Source: Henckelia pumila
Lineage: Eukaryota; Streptophyta; Magnoliopsida; Lamiales; Gesneriaceae
NCBI RefSeq assembly: GCF_033568475.1
Contig: NC_133121.1
Span: 136,060,375-136,124,374, forward strand
Length of the DNA: 64,000 bases
Reading direction: 5' to 3'
The notes beneath the pieces are model-generated. The model was not told the DNA's origin and did no database searches. It saw only the letters and a program-made list of their open reading frames with translations. Position numbers and translations under genes: made by a program. Below are positions 44,155 to 55,196 of the stretch, one piece after another; positions within the stretch are counted from its first letter, which is position 1; every line of letters starts with the position of its first letter.

Positions 44155-46673
44155 CACTACAAAAAAAAAAGCGTGTTTGCCACAGTTTAAGCGTAGCAAA
44201 ATTGAATTTGCAACGCTTTTGCGACGATTTTCGCTTAGTGTTGCAAAAGTCACCATCGCATTTAATTGCGACAATTGAGTCAAACCGTGGCAATATTTGC
44301 TACGCTTGACAGAGACCGTGGCAATATATTGCCACAGTTCAAAAATAACCATGGAAAATTTTTGTCACGGTTTGAAATAAACCGTTGCAAACATTGCGAC
44401 GTTTCTCAATAAAGCGTAACAAAATGTTTACCACGTTTTAAGACAACTGTCGCAAATTTTGCCACGGTTGTTACTCAACCGTTGCAAATATAAATAAATG
44501 TATAAAAAATTAATATATATTTTATTATTAATACATTAAGGCACTGCTTGGTTTGAGGTATGGTATAAGTAATATATAGATAAGTAGTATAATGTAATAA
44601 AAAATAAATAAGAAATTATAGTTAAAATTGTATTGGGTTTGATTGATAGATTATGATTTATTTGATTTGATTGATTAAATTTTATATAAAAATGTTAAAT
44701 GACTATTTTGTTCTTTTAACAATAAATAAAATAAAAATTATATTATTTATAAGGGGTAATATAGTAATTTGAATTCAATGATTTGATTGATATGAGATAA
44801 ATAATTAATAATTTGATTGATGTAAAATAAATAATTACTATATAGATAAATAATACGATGAGAAGACCGTGGGATGAGATGAGATGAGTTATATATATAT
44901 ATATTAGTAATATCGTGAACAGAACGGTGTCTAATATTATTGGTAAAATATACTAATTAATATAGAAACAAATTTATACATAAAATTTAATTAATCAAAA
45001 ATATTAAACAAAAGCACACATCAATTATCCAAATGTATAATCCAAATATTAAACAGATCACACATACAGAATCCAATATCTCAATACAAGCAACAATCTA
45101 ACGATACAAAAACTGCGACCAATCTGACGGCTGTTGTGTCTCGTCGTCGTCAACCCCATCATGGTCGCCCCCGTCAGCGTCACCACCATCATCGTCGTCG
45201 TTGTCTTTGCCATCGCGGTCACTCTGAGTAGGCTCCTGGATACGCAATGAATAAGATGGATAGGACGACCTATAAGCAGCACGTGTATCCTCTGCGGTTT
45301 GTTTTTCTTCTTACTGACCGCAGAGAAGATCTTACTCAAGAGCTGCTTTATCTTTCCCAAGCGTGTCTGATACTGCTGGCACTCTTATCGAAGCTACTGT
45401 GTCTCCTCTCTCGCAGCTGCTGCCTCAGCTCTGGCGGCCTGTATGGCCTCATTTTGTGCGGCCATCGACGACTTCATTTGGCTAGACCCACGAGGACGAG
45501 GTATTATCTCATCTTGGTATATGGTATGTGCGGTGGAACCGATACCATATACCCATCGATGACTAACACCACCGATGACATCGAAATATATCACATTCAC
45601 CTTCTCAAGGGTCGGATAGTGTTGAGCATCTCCAGTATGCCTCAGTGGGAACTGCTCGTAGATACGACGCTCCACCTCTTTCTGTTTTACCAAATGACAT
45701 ATTTATATGTATGAATATCACTCAAAATTTAGCATTTCTTAACAAATAAAGCACAATTGAATTTCACGTACGCTAATCTGCTGGGACTTGCCATCAACAA
45801 AGGTCTCGTTTGGCCGCATGTGCATCTTGAGATGTAGCTCATAACTGTTTGAGTCTCTGTTAAGCTCCTGACGCTTCATTGGACATACATACATATATAA
45901 TTACAAGTAACAAACAATTAATATGAAAATAATATTTATTATATAATAATTAATTATATTATGTAATCAGATTTTCTTACCATACTCGCAGCATGTACCA
46001 CATAGGGTCTCGAGCCGGCAATGTGCCTGGTCAAACTGGACCAACAGGCTCGCTACGCCTGTTCTTCCCGTATGCCGCTGACATATTCTGCCAACTTTCT
46101 TTCTCCCAATGTGCAAGGTATGTCGCTCATATCGCCTGATCTATTGTACGAGGCAACCTGCCAAACTTCCTCCAGCGATGCAAGGTTTGATGGTATGTGT
46201 CAGCGCACTGATTGTGCCAAAATTCTCTAATTTGGTTTTCGTGTCGCGGATCCCACCTGTACTGGGCCTGTTAATTAATACAAAAAAATTAATTTAATCA
46301 GATTGCATTTTAGATAAATAATAATCAATATAAATATTGTTACCAAGTTTGATTATTACAAAAATAACGTACCACAAATAGATCCCAATAGTAGTCACGC
46401 TGAGCCTGAGTCACATATCTCCAAGAGTAGCCACCCGAAAAAATTTGTTCTTTAAACTTTTTTTTTAATGAATGGAGCTACGCCGTTCTTCGGTGAAAGA
46501 ATCCTGCAAAATAAATTCCAAAAAATTTACGAAATGTTATAGTATATTTATTGAATACCTGTTAGAAATCAATTGACTAGTAACTTACCCTCCAAACTCA
46601 GGCCAAATAAGTATGCGACGATCAGGATGGGGGGAGGATTACTCCCAGAACCTGAAGCACCATTGAGATCCAT
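44155..46673 (-). mobile_element. CACTA (En/Spm) transposon end with decayed transposase-related gene
   Basis: The terminus CACTACAAAAAAAAAAGCGTG starts at 44155. Some 350 bp of short subterminal repeats follow in both orientations (GCGTAGCAAA, CGTGGCAA, CCACGGTT), the usual binding-site array of CACTA elements. A minus-strand gene at about 46673-45061 shows pieces of the plant Ptta/En/Spm Transposase_24-type domain: YSWRYVTQAQRDYYWDLF, RWDPRHENQIREFWHNQ, and a C-terminal part with YGIGSTAHTIYQDEIIPR, an alanine-rich coiled coil and an acidic tail. It has several frame breaks and stops. No TNP2-type transposase was seen, and the second terminus was not found before the Copia LTR at 47767, so the element is incomplete or interrupted. 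Confidence 0.75.
45061..46673 (-). pseudogene. Transposase_24-type (Ptta/En/Spm) gene of the CACTA element
   Basis: A probable start at 46673 (MDLNGASGSGSNPPP) opens an exon ending at a GTAAGT donor near 46590. Further minus-strand exons carry the conserved W/Y-rich core (YYWDLF near 46390, FWHNQCADTYHQ near 46200) and the C-terminal region at 45394-45693. The tail at 45100-45360 is rich in Asp and ends DETQQPSDWSQFLY. At least two in-frame stops near 45390 and frame changes elsewhere show it is not intact. In CACTA elements this protein is thought to be an accessory DNA-binding factor; its role is not settled. Confidence 0.65.
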
Positions 46674-47194
46674 CTTACTTGACTAAATCTAAAATATTAT
46701 TTTTTATTTATTACTAAAAAAATTAAGTTAATTAAATAATTATAATTTAGGCAACTAATTACTTAAAATGTATATAGTTATACAAAAACCACGAACAATG
46801 ATTAACATATTTTACAATTATTTTTATTTTATTTAATAAATGAACGCAGTACAAACTTTATTTATTAATTAGAACACATTTAAAAATTTAAAAAAACCAT
46901 AATAATAAAACTTAGAATCCTAAATTAATTGACAATAAATGTTGCGAAATTGTGAACTCCGAATTTAAATTTTATACACTATATAATTATGAAAATTAAA
47001 AAAATTGTCATAAATAACATAATTTGAACATCCAATAATGATATTAAAATAAAACTAATTTACTTTCAATTTAGTCAAATTACTCAAACCATAAATTACA
47101 TGATTTAAAATGACGGTTTATTTACCGGCACATAATAAAAATTAAAATAATCCTACACATAATTATATAGTCTAGAAATAAATCTTTTAAAATT
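46674..47194. other. AT-rich, probably internal CACTA sequence
   Basis: No gene; very AT-rich DNA between the transposase-related gene and the tandem duplications. Confidence 0.4.
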
Positions 47195-47761
47195 ATTTAT
47201 ATTTGTATATAATTTTTTTAATCAAATGTCGTAACTAACATCACATAACAATAAAATAATTCATTAATCATGAAATATTAAAATTGTAATTAAATGTACT
47301 CCAAATATCGAAGATCGACTTCTATTTTAATTTTTTTAATCTAATCTAAACTACGTTATAAACATGTAATAACACTAATTTAAATAATCCCTAAACAACA
47401 TTTTATCATATTATATTTCTAACCATTTATATTTGTATATAATTTTTAATCAAATATCGTAACTAACATCACATAACAATAAAATAATTCATTAATCATA
47501 AAAAATTAAAATTGTAATTAAATGTACTCTAAATATCGAAGATCGACTTCTATTTTAACTTTTTTAATCTAATCAAAACTATGTAAACATGCAATGACAC
47601 TAATTTAAATAATCCCTAAACAACATTATTTATCATATTATATTTCCAACCAATAACAAAATTAAATATCAAATATAATTGGAGCATATAAACAACATTA
47701 TTTATCATATTGTATTTCTAACAAATAAAAAAATTAAATATCAAATATAATTGGAGCATAT
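47195..47761. repeat. Two successive tandem duplications (about 230 bp and 72 bp)
   Basis: A unit starting ATTTATATTTGTATATAA repeats at 47195 and 47425 (period about 230). The end of the second copy is itself followed by a 72-bp tandem pair starting AAACAACATTATTTATC at 47618 and 47690. Copies are close in sequence. Confidence 0.85.
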
Positions 47762-47766
47762 TAAAC

Positions 47767-48835
47767 TGTTAGGATCGAAATATGTGTAGAGGGGGGGGGG
47801 GGGGGATTTTGAATACACAATATAAAATTTTGCGAGTACTTCGATCTGATTTGTAAGAATCAGACAGAAGTTTTGTTTGCTTGAAACTTTTGATCTGTTC
47901 GAAAGATCTGAGCAAGTCAGGCGAAAATAATCTTCCTCACAGATTGAATGCCTAATAGTACTAATGCAAATGAAATGAAATAATTGCAATAAAGAGATAG
48001 AGTTTTTTCTGGATGTTCGGAGATGAATTCTCCTACGTCACCCCTTCTTCTGTTTCCAGAAAGATTTCACTAGAAGACTTTAACTTATACAATTCCTTTG
48101 TACAAATCCAATCCAATCAATCCTTTGATAGGAACTCCTAGTAATACTCTAACTCGAAGTAGAACAATTTTTCTACTTAGAGTTTACAAGATGAAGCAAC
48201 AGAGTATGCTTCGATGGTTTGAACTGGGAAGCTGTAGCTTTGATCTGGATCGATTTGAAGTGTATCTTTGAGCTTGATCGATCTGTGTTGTGTTCTAACT
48301 CAGAATATCGAGACTTTGATCTGATGAAATAAGTATCTGAGTTGGTATATTGAGTGAAGGCTTTTTCGACTTTGAATTTGATTGCTTTGTAATTTTCACT
48401 CTTGGTCTCGTGTCTTGAATCTTCGAAATGCTTGAGTATTTAAAGTTTCCAAAAGTAGACAGTGAGCCGCCAACAATTTCTGATATTGGGCTGCCAGCAT
48501 ATCTCATAAATAGCTCACAAATCTTGATTTATAGCGAAGGCCGATCAACGTTCAAATTCTCATTAAATGATTTTGTCGTTTTCTTCAATTACAGCAATGG
48601 ATAGATTCCTGATGAAGCTTCGATCTGGTTGTTGACCATTTGATCTTGTGTCAATCGATCCGATGTAATAAGATCTGTGGAGCTTGATCTGTATCTTGGT
48701 TTAATCACGATACTTTGATCTGGAAACTTTCGTAGAAATCTTTAGTCTTTAATATTTGATGAGTCCGATTAATTTATTTACTTGGTTTTGTTTTGACTTT
48801 GTAATCACCGAAATTCTAGAGTTTGATCTCCAACA
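47767..48835 (-). repeat. 3' LTR of the Copia element
   Basis: Bounded by TGTTAG and CCAACA on the plus strand, next to the polypurine tract. It carries an uninterrupted run of 15 G (47791-47805) close to its outer end and repeated GATCTG/GATCGA words. A TATA-like TTTAAATACT on the minus strand near 48440 could be its promoter. Confidence 0.85.
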
Positions 48836-49183
48836 ATTTCCCTCTTTTTAGTGATGTCAAAACCAAGTTAATATTCGGATCAAAAATATGATGAAGACGA
48901 TAGATCGAAAATCTTTTCAAAAATTTTCTATCATAGATCAAATAATAATTTTAGACAAAATAAATGTCAAAAAATAATTCTTCAGATCTGCTTGTCTCTG
49001 CTTTTCTTCTGATCTGAAAATTTTACTTCTTTCCCTTGCCTTTAGCCTTTTCCCCCTTTTTGGCAGCACCACCCTCAGATAAAAGATCTAGAATAACTGT
49101 GAGTTGAGTACCAAAAGTGTCATGAATCTGTTTGGTGTGAGCTTCAGTGAAGGCTTCGATACCTTCAAGCTTCCGAAGAATAT

Positions 49184-50738
49184 TTATATATTCTGCAGTG
49201 TGTTGCTTTTGGACATGCAGAATAGATTCACTAATGTTGTTACCATTGTCAGCATATGTGATTTGAAATCACGCAGCTCAGTAGAAGTTTGCAGCTGATT
49301 AGCTTGCAGTTCACCGACTATAGTAGAGAGTTGAGTGAGTGAATTAGCCAAGTGTTGATCTGGTCTGATGTCAACCGGATGAGAGAGATGAGCTTCAGTG
49401 GCGTCAGTAGAAGTAGAAGCACTAATTTGAAGTAGTGAAGCAGAAGCAACAGGAGGTGTAAGGGTAATGTCCTTTATAAGCTCGGATGTTCTCTCTGGAT
49501 CTGTGATGCAAATCTCCGAGAGAGATGTAGATGGAAGATCCAACTTGTCTTTGAACATAATGGTAATAGGCCTGAATATACTATGAATAAGATCAGTTCT
49601 AACTATCTCAAAGATAGGAGGCAAATCCATTACCAATTGCTCAAAAGGATCTATCATCAGAGACTCGTCAGATAAGAGACAACTTTGTTCTTCCATTGGA
49701 ACAAATGGTACCAGTGCTATGTGCGGATCAATAGCAGAGGTATTTGTTCGTTCTGGAGAGTCCATGATGATATCTTCAATATGGGAATCATTCATAACAG
49801 AGGTATCCAATTGCAATTCATCTGCAACTTGTTCTTCACCAGAGATAATAGTTTCAACTGGTGGAGTGTTGAGAACCGTAGATGCAGCTAGTGGTACTTC
49901 TATTTCTTTCTCATTGGTTGAAAGGTCAGGAGAAATAGAAGAGTCAGGCTGTTCTGTATTGACAGATCGATCAGCTGACACATCTTCAGAGATCGAAGGA
50001 ATCAGTGGTTCCTTGTATTGAAATTCCTGAGCAGACTGATCTGTGGGAACAACATCAATGATTAATGACTCTTCTGGAACAGAAGTATCCTTAGCTGATG
50101 AAATGCTCGTATCGATTGGTTCGGCAGAGAGAGTGAGTTCATCTATCAAAGATATTTCATCTGTTTCAGATGGATGAGCTGAAGATGAAGGTTGAACTCT
50201 GACTGGTGCTTCTGATGGAAATTCTTGTCTCATAAGTTGAACATTTGCTGTCATCAGATTAGCATCATTCTCCAGTTGGTTAAATGCGGCGGTCTTATAA
50301 AAAATATCCAGACTGGTTGGATTGAACTTGGCTCTTTGTGTTCGAATGATGTGTCGAAGAGTGCTTTCCCGTAGCCTAAGTTGAACAAACTCTCTTCTGT
50401 TCATGGCTCTAGACACCATTCTTGTTTCAGCAGAGATTGATGGGAAATCAGTGATACCCTGCCTCTGCAAATCAAATGACGAAGTGAAAAGGATAGAGGT
50501 GATGCGGACAGATTCTCCACCAAGACTTGCAGAGATGGAGTCGTCTTCAACTTTGGCCGTCTGAAAGAATTTGGGTAGGGCTTTCTTGTAAAGAAATTTC
50601 CCGCCTTCGAGAAATCCGTAGCCCAGATGCTTCAATCATTCTGAACATATCCACCAATCCTTGATCTATCAGATCGAATATTGTGTGAAAATCGATGAGA
50701 AGAACGTTTGGGTAATGGGCGTCATCTTTGTCCTGCAA
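49184..50738 (-). CDS. Extra sense ORF region of the Copia element (fossil)
   Basis: Lies after pol in the same orientation, where SIRE elements often keep an additional (in some cases env-like) gene. The N-terminal third has a folded look, with ITDFPSISAETRMVSRAMN and NRREFVQLRLRESTLRHII. The middle is an acidic Ser/Thr/Glu-rich disordered stretch. The C terminus has a coiled-coil-like heptad region (SLTQLSTIVGELQANQLQTS). No signal peptide or membrane helix is evident, so 'env' is not supported. I recall similar ORFs in Gesneriaceae annotations as hypothetical proteins. The region as a whole is not intact. Confidence 0.6.
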
Positions 50739-50854
50739 GTCGAAAAATAAATGCGAGTAATCTCATTTTTGCGAAGAAGGAGCAAATTAGGGCTCAGAAG
50801 AATGCGAAGTGTAGAAGAGTCATTTTTTCCGATAATTTTTAAGAGGCTAAGCAC

Positions 50855-51010
50855 GTGGCAGATGACGTAAGCGACTTTTCAAATTCAAAAAGTGCGGCTG
50901 ATGTGGGATGCCAAGCACGCGGTTAAAAAAAAATACTATTTAATATTATCTTGGGAATGCATATCGACATAAATAAATAAATAAGTAAATAAATCCCTTA
51001 TAAATAGATC
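50855..51010 (+). promoter_or_regulatory. Plant-type promoter layout ahead of antisense ORF 1
   Basis: On the plus strand, in order: CACGTGGC (G-box/ABRE core, near 50853), TGACGTAAGCG (as-1/ocs-type TGA-factor site, near 50864), an AT-rich (AAAT)n spacer (50970-50992), then TATAAATAG (near 51000), about 70 bp before the ATG at 51072. Spacing fits a working RNA polymerase II promoter facing away from the extra sense ORF. Function is inferred. Confidence 0.5.
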
Positions 51011-51071
51011 ACTCGGATGTATCTTCCGAGTATTCCGTTTCATACTCAAACTATAAACTCAAATAAGGAAA

Positions 51072-51410
51072 ATGAGTTCTAATCTGTCTCTTGAGGAATT
51101 TAAGGAAGAACTTCAGGAATTTATCCTGAAGTGGGTAATGCGTCTCTGGTTCAAAGTGGAAGAGATCCGAATGTATCATCAGGCGCCATTTCCTCCACGC
51201 AAGCATGAGGATGTTTGCGAGCTTGAGGATCGCAAGGACAAGTACAAGGAGTTGCTGGGTGCCATAAGCGTTGAGGAGATCCTCTCGAATCAGGGTGTTT
51301 CCTTTTTGATGTACAGGAAAGAAGTGAGGTTCCTCACTCATCTGATCAATGCAGGTGAGTTCAAAGGGAGGCGTTTTGATCCGGTTGTGTTGGAATGGTT
51401 GAACAGGTGA
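51072..51410 (+). CDS. Antisense ORF 1 within the Copia element, 112 residues
   Basis: Plus-strand ORF, opposite to all retrotransposon genes, in the gap between pol and the extra sense ORF. It starts MSSNLSLEEFKEELQEF and ends EWLNR. The composition is that of a folded, mostly helical, charged protein: no low complexity, no signal peptide, no membrane helix. It aligns with antisense ORF 2 over MRLW...EIR...P.P (residues 23-41), LLG (61-63), EEIL (68-71) and GVSFLM (75-80), so the two appear to be diverged duplicates. A TATA box and upstream G-box/as-1 motifs precede it. I recognise no domain. It looks whole. Confidence 0.6.
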   Translation: MSSNLSLEEFKEELQEFILKWVMRLWFKVEEIRMYHQAPFPPRKHEDVCELEDRKDKYKELLGAISVEEILSNQGVSFLMYRKEVRFLTHLINAGEFKGRRFDPVVLEWLNR

Positions 51411-52067
51411 CGTTTGGATGCTGATGTGAGAAAGCGGGTCTGGGGGCCAATGAGAGAAAATTTAGGAGATTAAGCTAGTATGAAGAGTATGATGTACTAC
51501 CTTTGAATTATGTAATGAAATATTATGTTTTATCTTATAAGTTTTGTGTTTTGTGCGTGCGATTAATACTTGTGAGTATAAACAAAAATACTTGAGAAAA
51601 CTTAACCAACATCGAATAAAATGAAGATTTATCCAGATAAAAGTTTAAACTAAACGTTTCATCTTTAGTCGGATGAAAGATCCAAAGTCAGATGAAAGAT
51701 CATTAAAGAAATTTAACTAATTAAAAAAATGGACGAAAAATGATGATGATATTTTGAAGGTTACGAAGAAAAAAGCACAGAAGATAAAATAAAATAAATA
51801 TGATTGGACAAGTTGTCTGTGAAATAGACTTGCGACTTATCAACTTTCTGCAATAAAGTCAAAGAGAATTGGAAAGGTTTTGATAATCTCAAGAAGAATT
51901 ATCACGATTTAGGCAGATCAAATTGAATTCCCGTAATAAATAGGTATAAGTTTATTGGACGTTTAAAGAAGCTGAAGTGGCTGAAGCCTTTTCATCCATT
52001 TATCTGTCCCTATAAGAAGCAAAGTTACAAGACACTAGCAACTCATAATTTAAAGCAGTAAGAGTAA

Positions 52068-52487
52068 ATGGCAAGTGAGAATAATAAAACCGTTGTTCCA
52101 TCTGTTGAGCAAGAGTATGAAATCCGGAAGGATTTATATAGGAGAAGGGTGTTTGAGCGCGGAATGAGGATGTGGAATTTTCTTGATTCCATTCGCTGTC
52201 CTCATCCGAATCCTCCTCCGGTGACTCAGGCAATGCATCGTCGAAAATGTGCTAGGATGCAGTGGTGTAAAATCATGCTAGGTACTCATTGTGCTAGAGA
52301 TGTCTTGAAGTTTTCTGGAGTTCGTCTTGTCATTCTCCTCACAGAGCGAGATGAAATGCAGAACATTTACTTTGAAGATGACGTCTGCAATGGTCAAGGC
52401 TTCCTAAGTACTTGGATGATCAACTGGAGCCATGAGATGCGTAGAAGAATAGATCTAGCTCGTATAGCTTATGAGACAAATCAGTGA
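52068..52487 (+). CDS. Antisense ORF 2 within the Copia element, 139 residues
   Basis: Plus-strand ORF whose end lies about 115 bp from the end of pol, tail to tail. It starts MASENNKTVVPSVEQEYEIR and has the core RGMRMWNFLDSIRCPHPNPPP (33-51) and MLGTHCARDVLKFSGVRLVIL (70-90). These line up with antisense ORF 1 at the same spacing: offset 10 in the first block, 9 in the second. The C terminus is helical and basic (EMRRRIDLARIAYETNQ). CCTATAAGAAG near 52011 is a possible TATA box 57 bp upstream. No known domain recognised. It looks whole, and its function is unknown. Confidence 0.6.
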   Translation: MASENNKTVVPSVEQEYEIRKDLYRRRVFERGMRMWNFLDSIRCPHPNPPPVTQAMHRRKCARMQWCKIMLGTHCARDVLKFSGVRLVILLTERDEMQNIYFEDDVCNGQGFLSTWMINWSHEMRRRIDLARIAYETNQ

Positions 52488-55196
52488 AATGTAATAAGTT
52501 TTATGTTCTTTATCTGTTAAATGTACTTGAACGAGCAGATATAAAAATTAAGTGTTAAGCAGATATCCCCCCTAAACATGTGATTTATTTAATCGATATC
52601 AACTAAATCAAGAACATTTCGAAAATAAGAAAACTTAGCGTCGGGTAATGGTTGGTGAAAATATCGACAACTTGCAAATCGGTTGAAACATGTTCCAGAC
52701 GAACATCTTTCTTTTGAACATGATCTCGAATGAAATGGTGACAAATATCAATATGCTTTGTTTTGGAATGTAGAACCGGATTGTATGTGATAGCAATTGC
52801 ACTTGTATTATCACAGAAAATTGGTGATTCAGATGAATCAACACCATAATCTCTGAGTTGTTGTTGTATCCAGAGCAATTGTGCACAACAACTTCCAGCG
52901 GCTAAGTATTCTGATTCTACTGTAGATGTAGCAATAGATGTTTGTTTCTTACTGAACCAAGAAATAAGCCTGTCACCAAGAAATTGACAAGTCCCACTTG
53001 TGCTTTTACGATCAATTCTGCAACCTGCATAATCTGCATCTGAGTAACCAATTAGATTAAAACTAGAATCTTTTGGATACCATAATCCAACATTCTGAGT
53101 TCCCTTTCGATATTTTAGGATTCTTTTTGCGGCAATATAGTGAGATTGCTTCGGATCAGATTGAAATCTTGCACACAGACCGACTGAGAACATAATATCC
53201 GGTCTGCTTGCTGTCAGATAGAGTAAGGAACCTATAAGTCCCCTGAATAGAGTTTGATCTACCGAAGGTCCAGCGTCATCTTTATCCAATTTGATTGAAG
53301 CACTCATTGGAGTACTAGCAGCAGAGAAATTCTCCATTCCAAACTTCTTTAGAAGTTCTTTTGTGTATTTGACCTGGTTAATGAATATTCCCTTTTCCAT
53401 CTGTCTGACTTGCAATCCCAAAAAGAATGTTAGTTCTCCCATCATACTCATCTCGAATTTGTCCTGCATCATCTTAGAAAACTTTTTGCATAATTTGGGG
53501 TTAGATGACCCAAATATGATATCATCAACATATATTTGTACTAATAAATTATGATCGTCTTTGACAAACTTAAAAAGAGTTTTATCTACAGAGCCAATAG
53601 TAAAACCGTGATCATTAAGAAAAAGTGAAAGAGTATCATACCAAGCCCGTGGAGCTTGTTTTAACCTATAAAGAGCTTTATCCAGTTTGAATACATGATC
53701 TGGATAAGTTTGACTTTCGAATCCTGGGGGTTGTTCTACAAACACTTCTTCTTGGAGAAGACCATTTAGAAATGCGCTTTTAACATCCATCTGGAATACC
53801 TTAAAATTCTTGAAAGCAGCATAAGCAAGAAAAATTCGAATAGCTTCAAGTCTAGCTACAGGAGCAAAGGTTTCGTCAAAATCAATGCCCTCTTCTTGTC
53901 TGTAACCCTGTGCTACTAATCGAGCCTTATTTCTTACTACATTACCACTTTCATTGAGTTTATTTTTAAATACCCATCTAGTTCCTATTATAGATTTATC
54001 TAAAGGTCTAGGAACTAAATGCCAGACAGAATTTCTTTCGAATTGATTCAATTCATCTTGCATGGCTTCTATCCAATTACTGTCAAGAAGAGCTTCTTCT
54101 ACTTTCTTAGGTTCTATATGAGAAATAAAAGCAGCATGCATGAATTCATTAATCATCTGAACTCTGGTTCTCAAAGGTGCAGATGGATTACCTATTACTA
54201 AGTTTGGTGGATGAGTTTTGGACCATCTGTAATTTGGACCAAGTTGATCTGTGTTTCCTTGTTGATCTTGATCATCGTGATGTGCAATATGATCTGTGTT
54301 TGTAGTAATCTCATTCTCAACTGGTGGTTCTTCTGGTCTCTGTTCTTCAACTTGATCTGGTTCACATTGAATATTTTGTATGATCTGGATTTCTTCTTCA
54401 TCATCTGAATCAAGCTTTGCATCCTCAATTCTGTCACTGAGATCATTTAGGCTTGAAGATTCATTAGTGACAGATGTTTCATCAAAAACAACATGTATAG
54501 ATTCTGCAACTGTTAGAGATTTAGTATTATATACTCTATAAGCTTTACTAACAGATGAATATCCAAGAAACAAATCAGCATCTGATCTGACATCAAGTGC
54601 AGTAAGATGAGTCTTACCATTGTTGTGAATGAAACATTTGCAACCAAATACCTTGAAGTATGATATCACTGGAACTTTACCATACCAGATCTCATAAGGT
54701 GTTTTTCCAACTTTCTTATTAATCATTGATCTGTTCTGAGTGTAACAAGCTGTGTTTACAGCTTCTGCCCAAAACTTTTGTGAAATACCTGAATCAGCAA
54801 TCATTGTTCTAGCAGCTTCCTTTAGAGTTCTATTTCTCCTTTCTGCAACACCATTTTGTTGTGGCGTTCTAGCTGCTGAATACTCATGCTTGATTCCATG
54901 ATTTTCAAGATAAGTAGACAGAGTTTGATTTGTAAACTCGGTTCCTCTGTCACTTCTAATTTTATCAATCGATTGAGATTTCTCATTTTAAAGTCTTAAA
55001 AGGAGTTTAATCAATTGGATGACAGTTTGATCTTTGGATTTTAAAAATATCACCCAAGTGAATCTTGAGAAATCATCAACAATAACCAAGGTGTACTTCA
55101 TTCCCCCTAAGCTTGTTACTGGTATAGGACCAAAAAGATCCATGTGCAATAGTTCTAAGCTTTTGGAGGATGATTTACATCCTTTGTTTTTAAAAG

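Larger units (their letters stand above)
47767..55196 (-). mobile_element. Ty1/copia (SIRE-like) retrotransposon relic, 3' part, interrupted by a gypsy element
   Basis: Minus-strand element. Its 3' LTR is 47767-48835 (1069 bp, TG...CA ends, left flank TAAAC as candidate duplication). Just inside is the polypurine tract AAAAAGAGGGAAAT, in the TGACATCACTAAAAAGAGGG context typical of SIRE-type copia elements. Then come an extra sense ORF region (49184-50738), a stretch with two opposite-strand ORFs (51072-52487) and pol (about 52603-54990): the end of integrase, reverse transcriptase with YVDDIIFG, and RNase H ending near [14 protein letters not shown]. The gypsy element starting at 55197 lies inside pol; gag, protease and the 5' LTR would be beyond the window. 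The reading frames are broken at a few points. Age cannot be measured here because only one LTR is present. Confidence 0.88.

Noticed and set aside
49184-50738. Calling the extra sense ORF an envelope gene
   Set aside because: No signal peptide, membrane helix or fusion-like segment could be seen.
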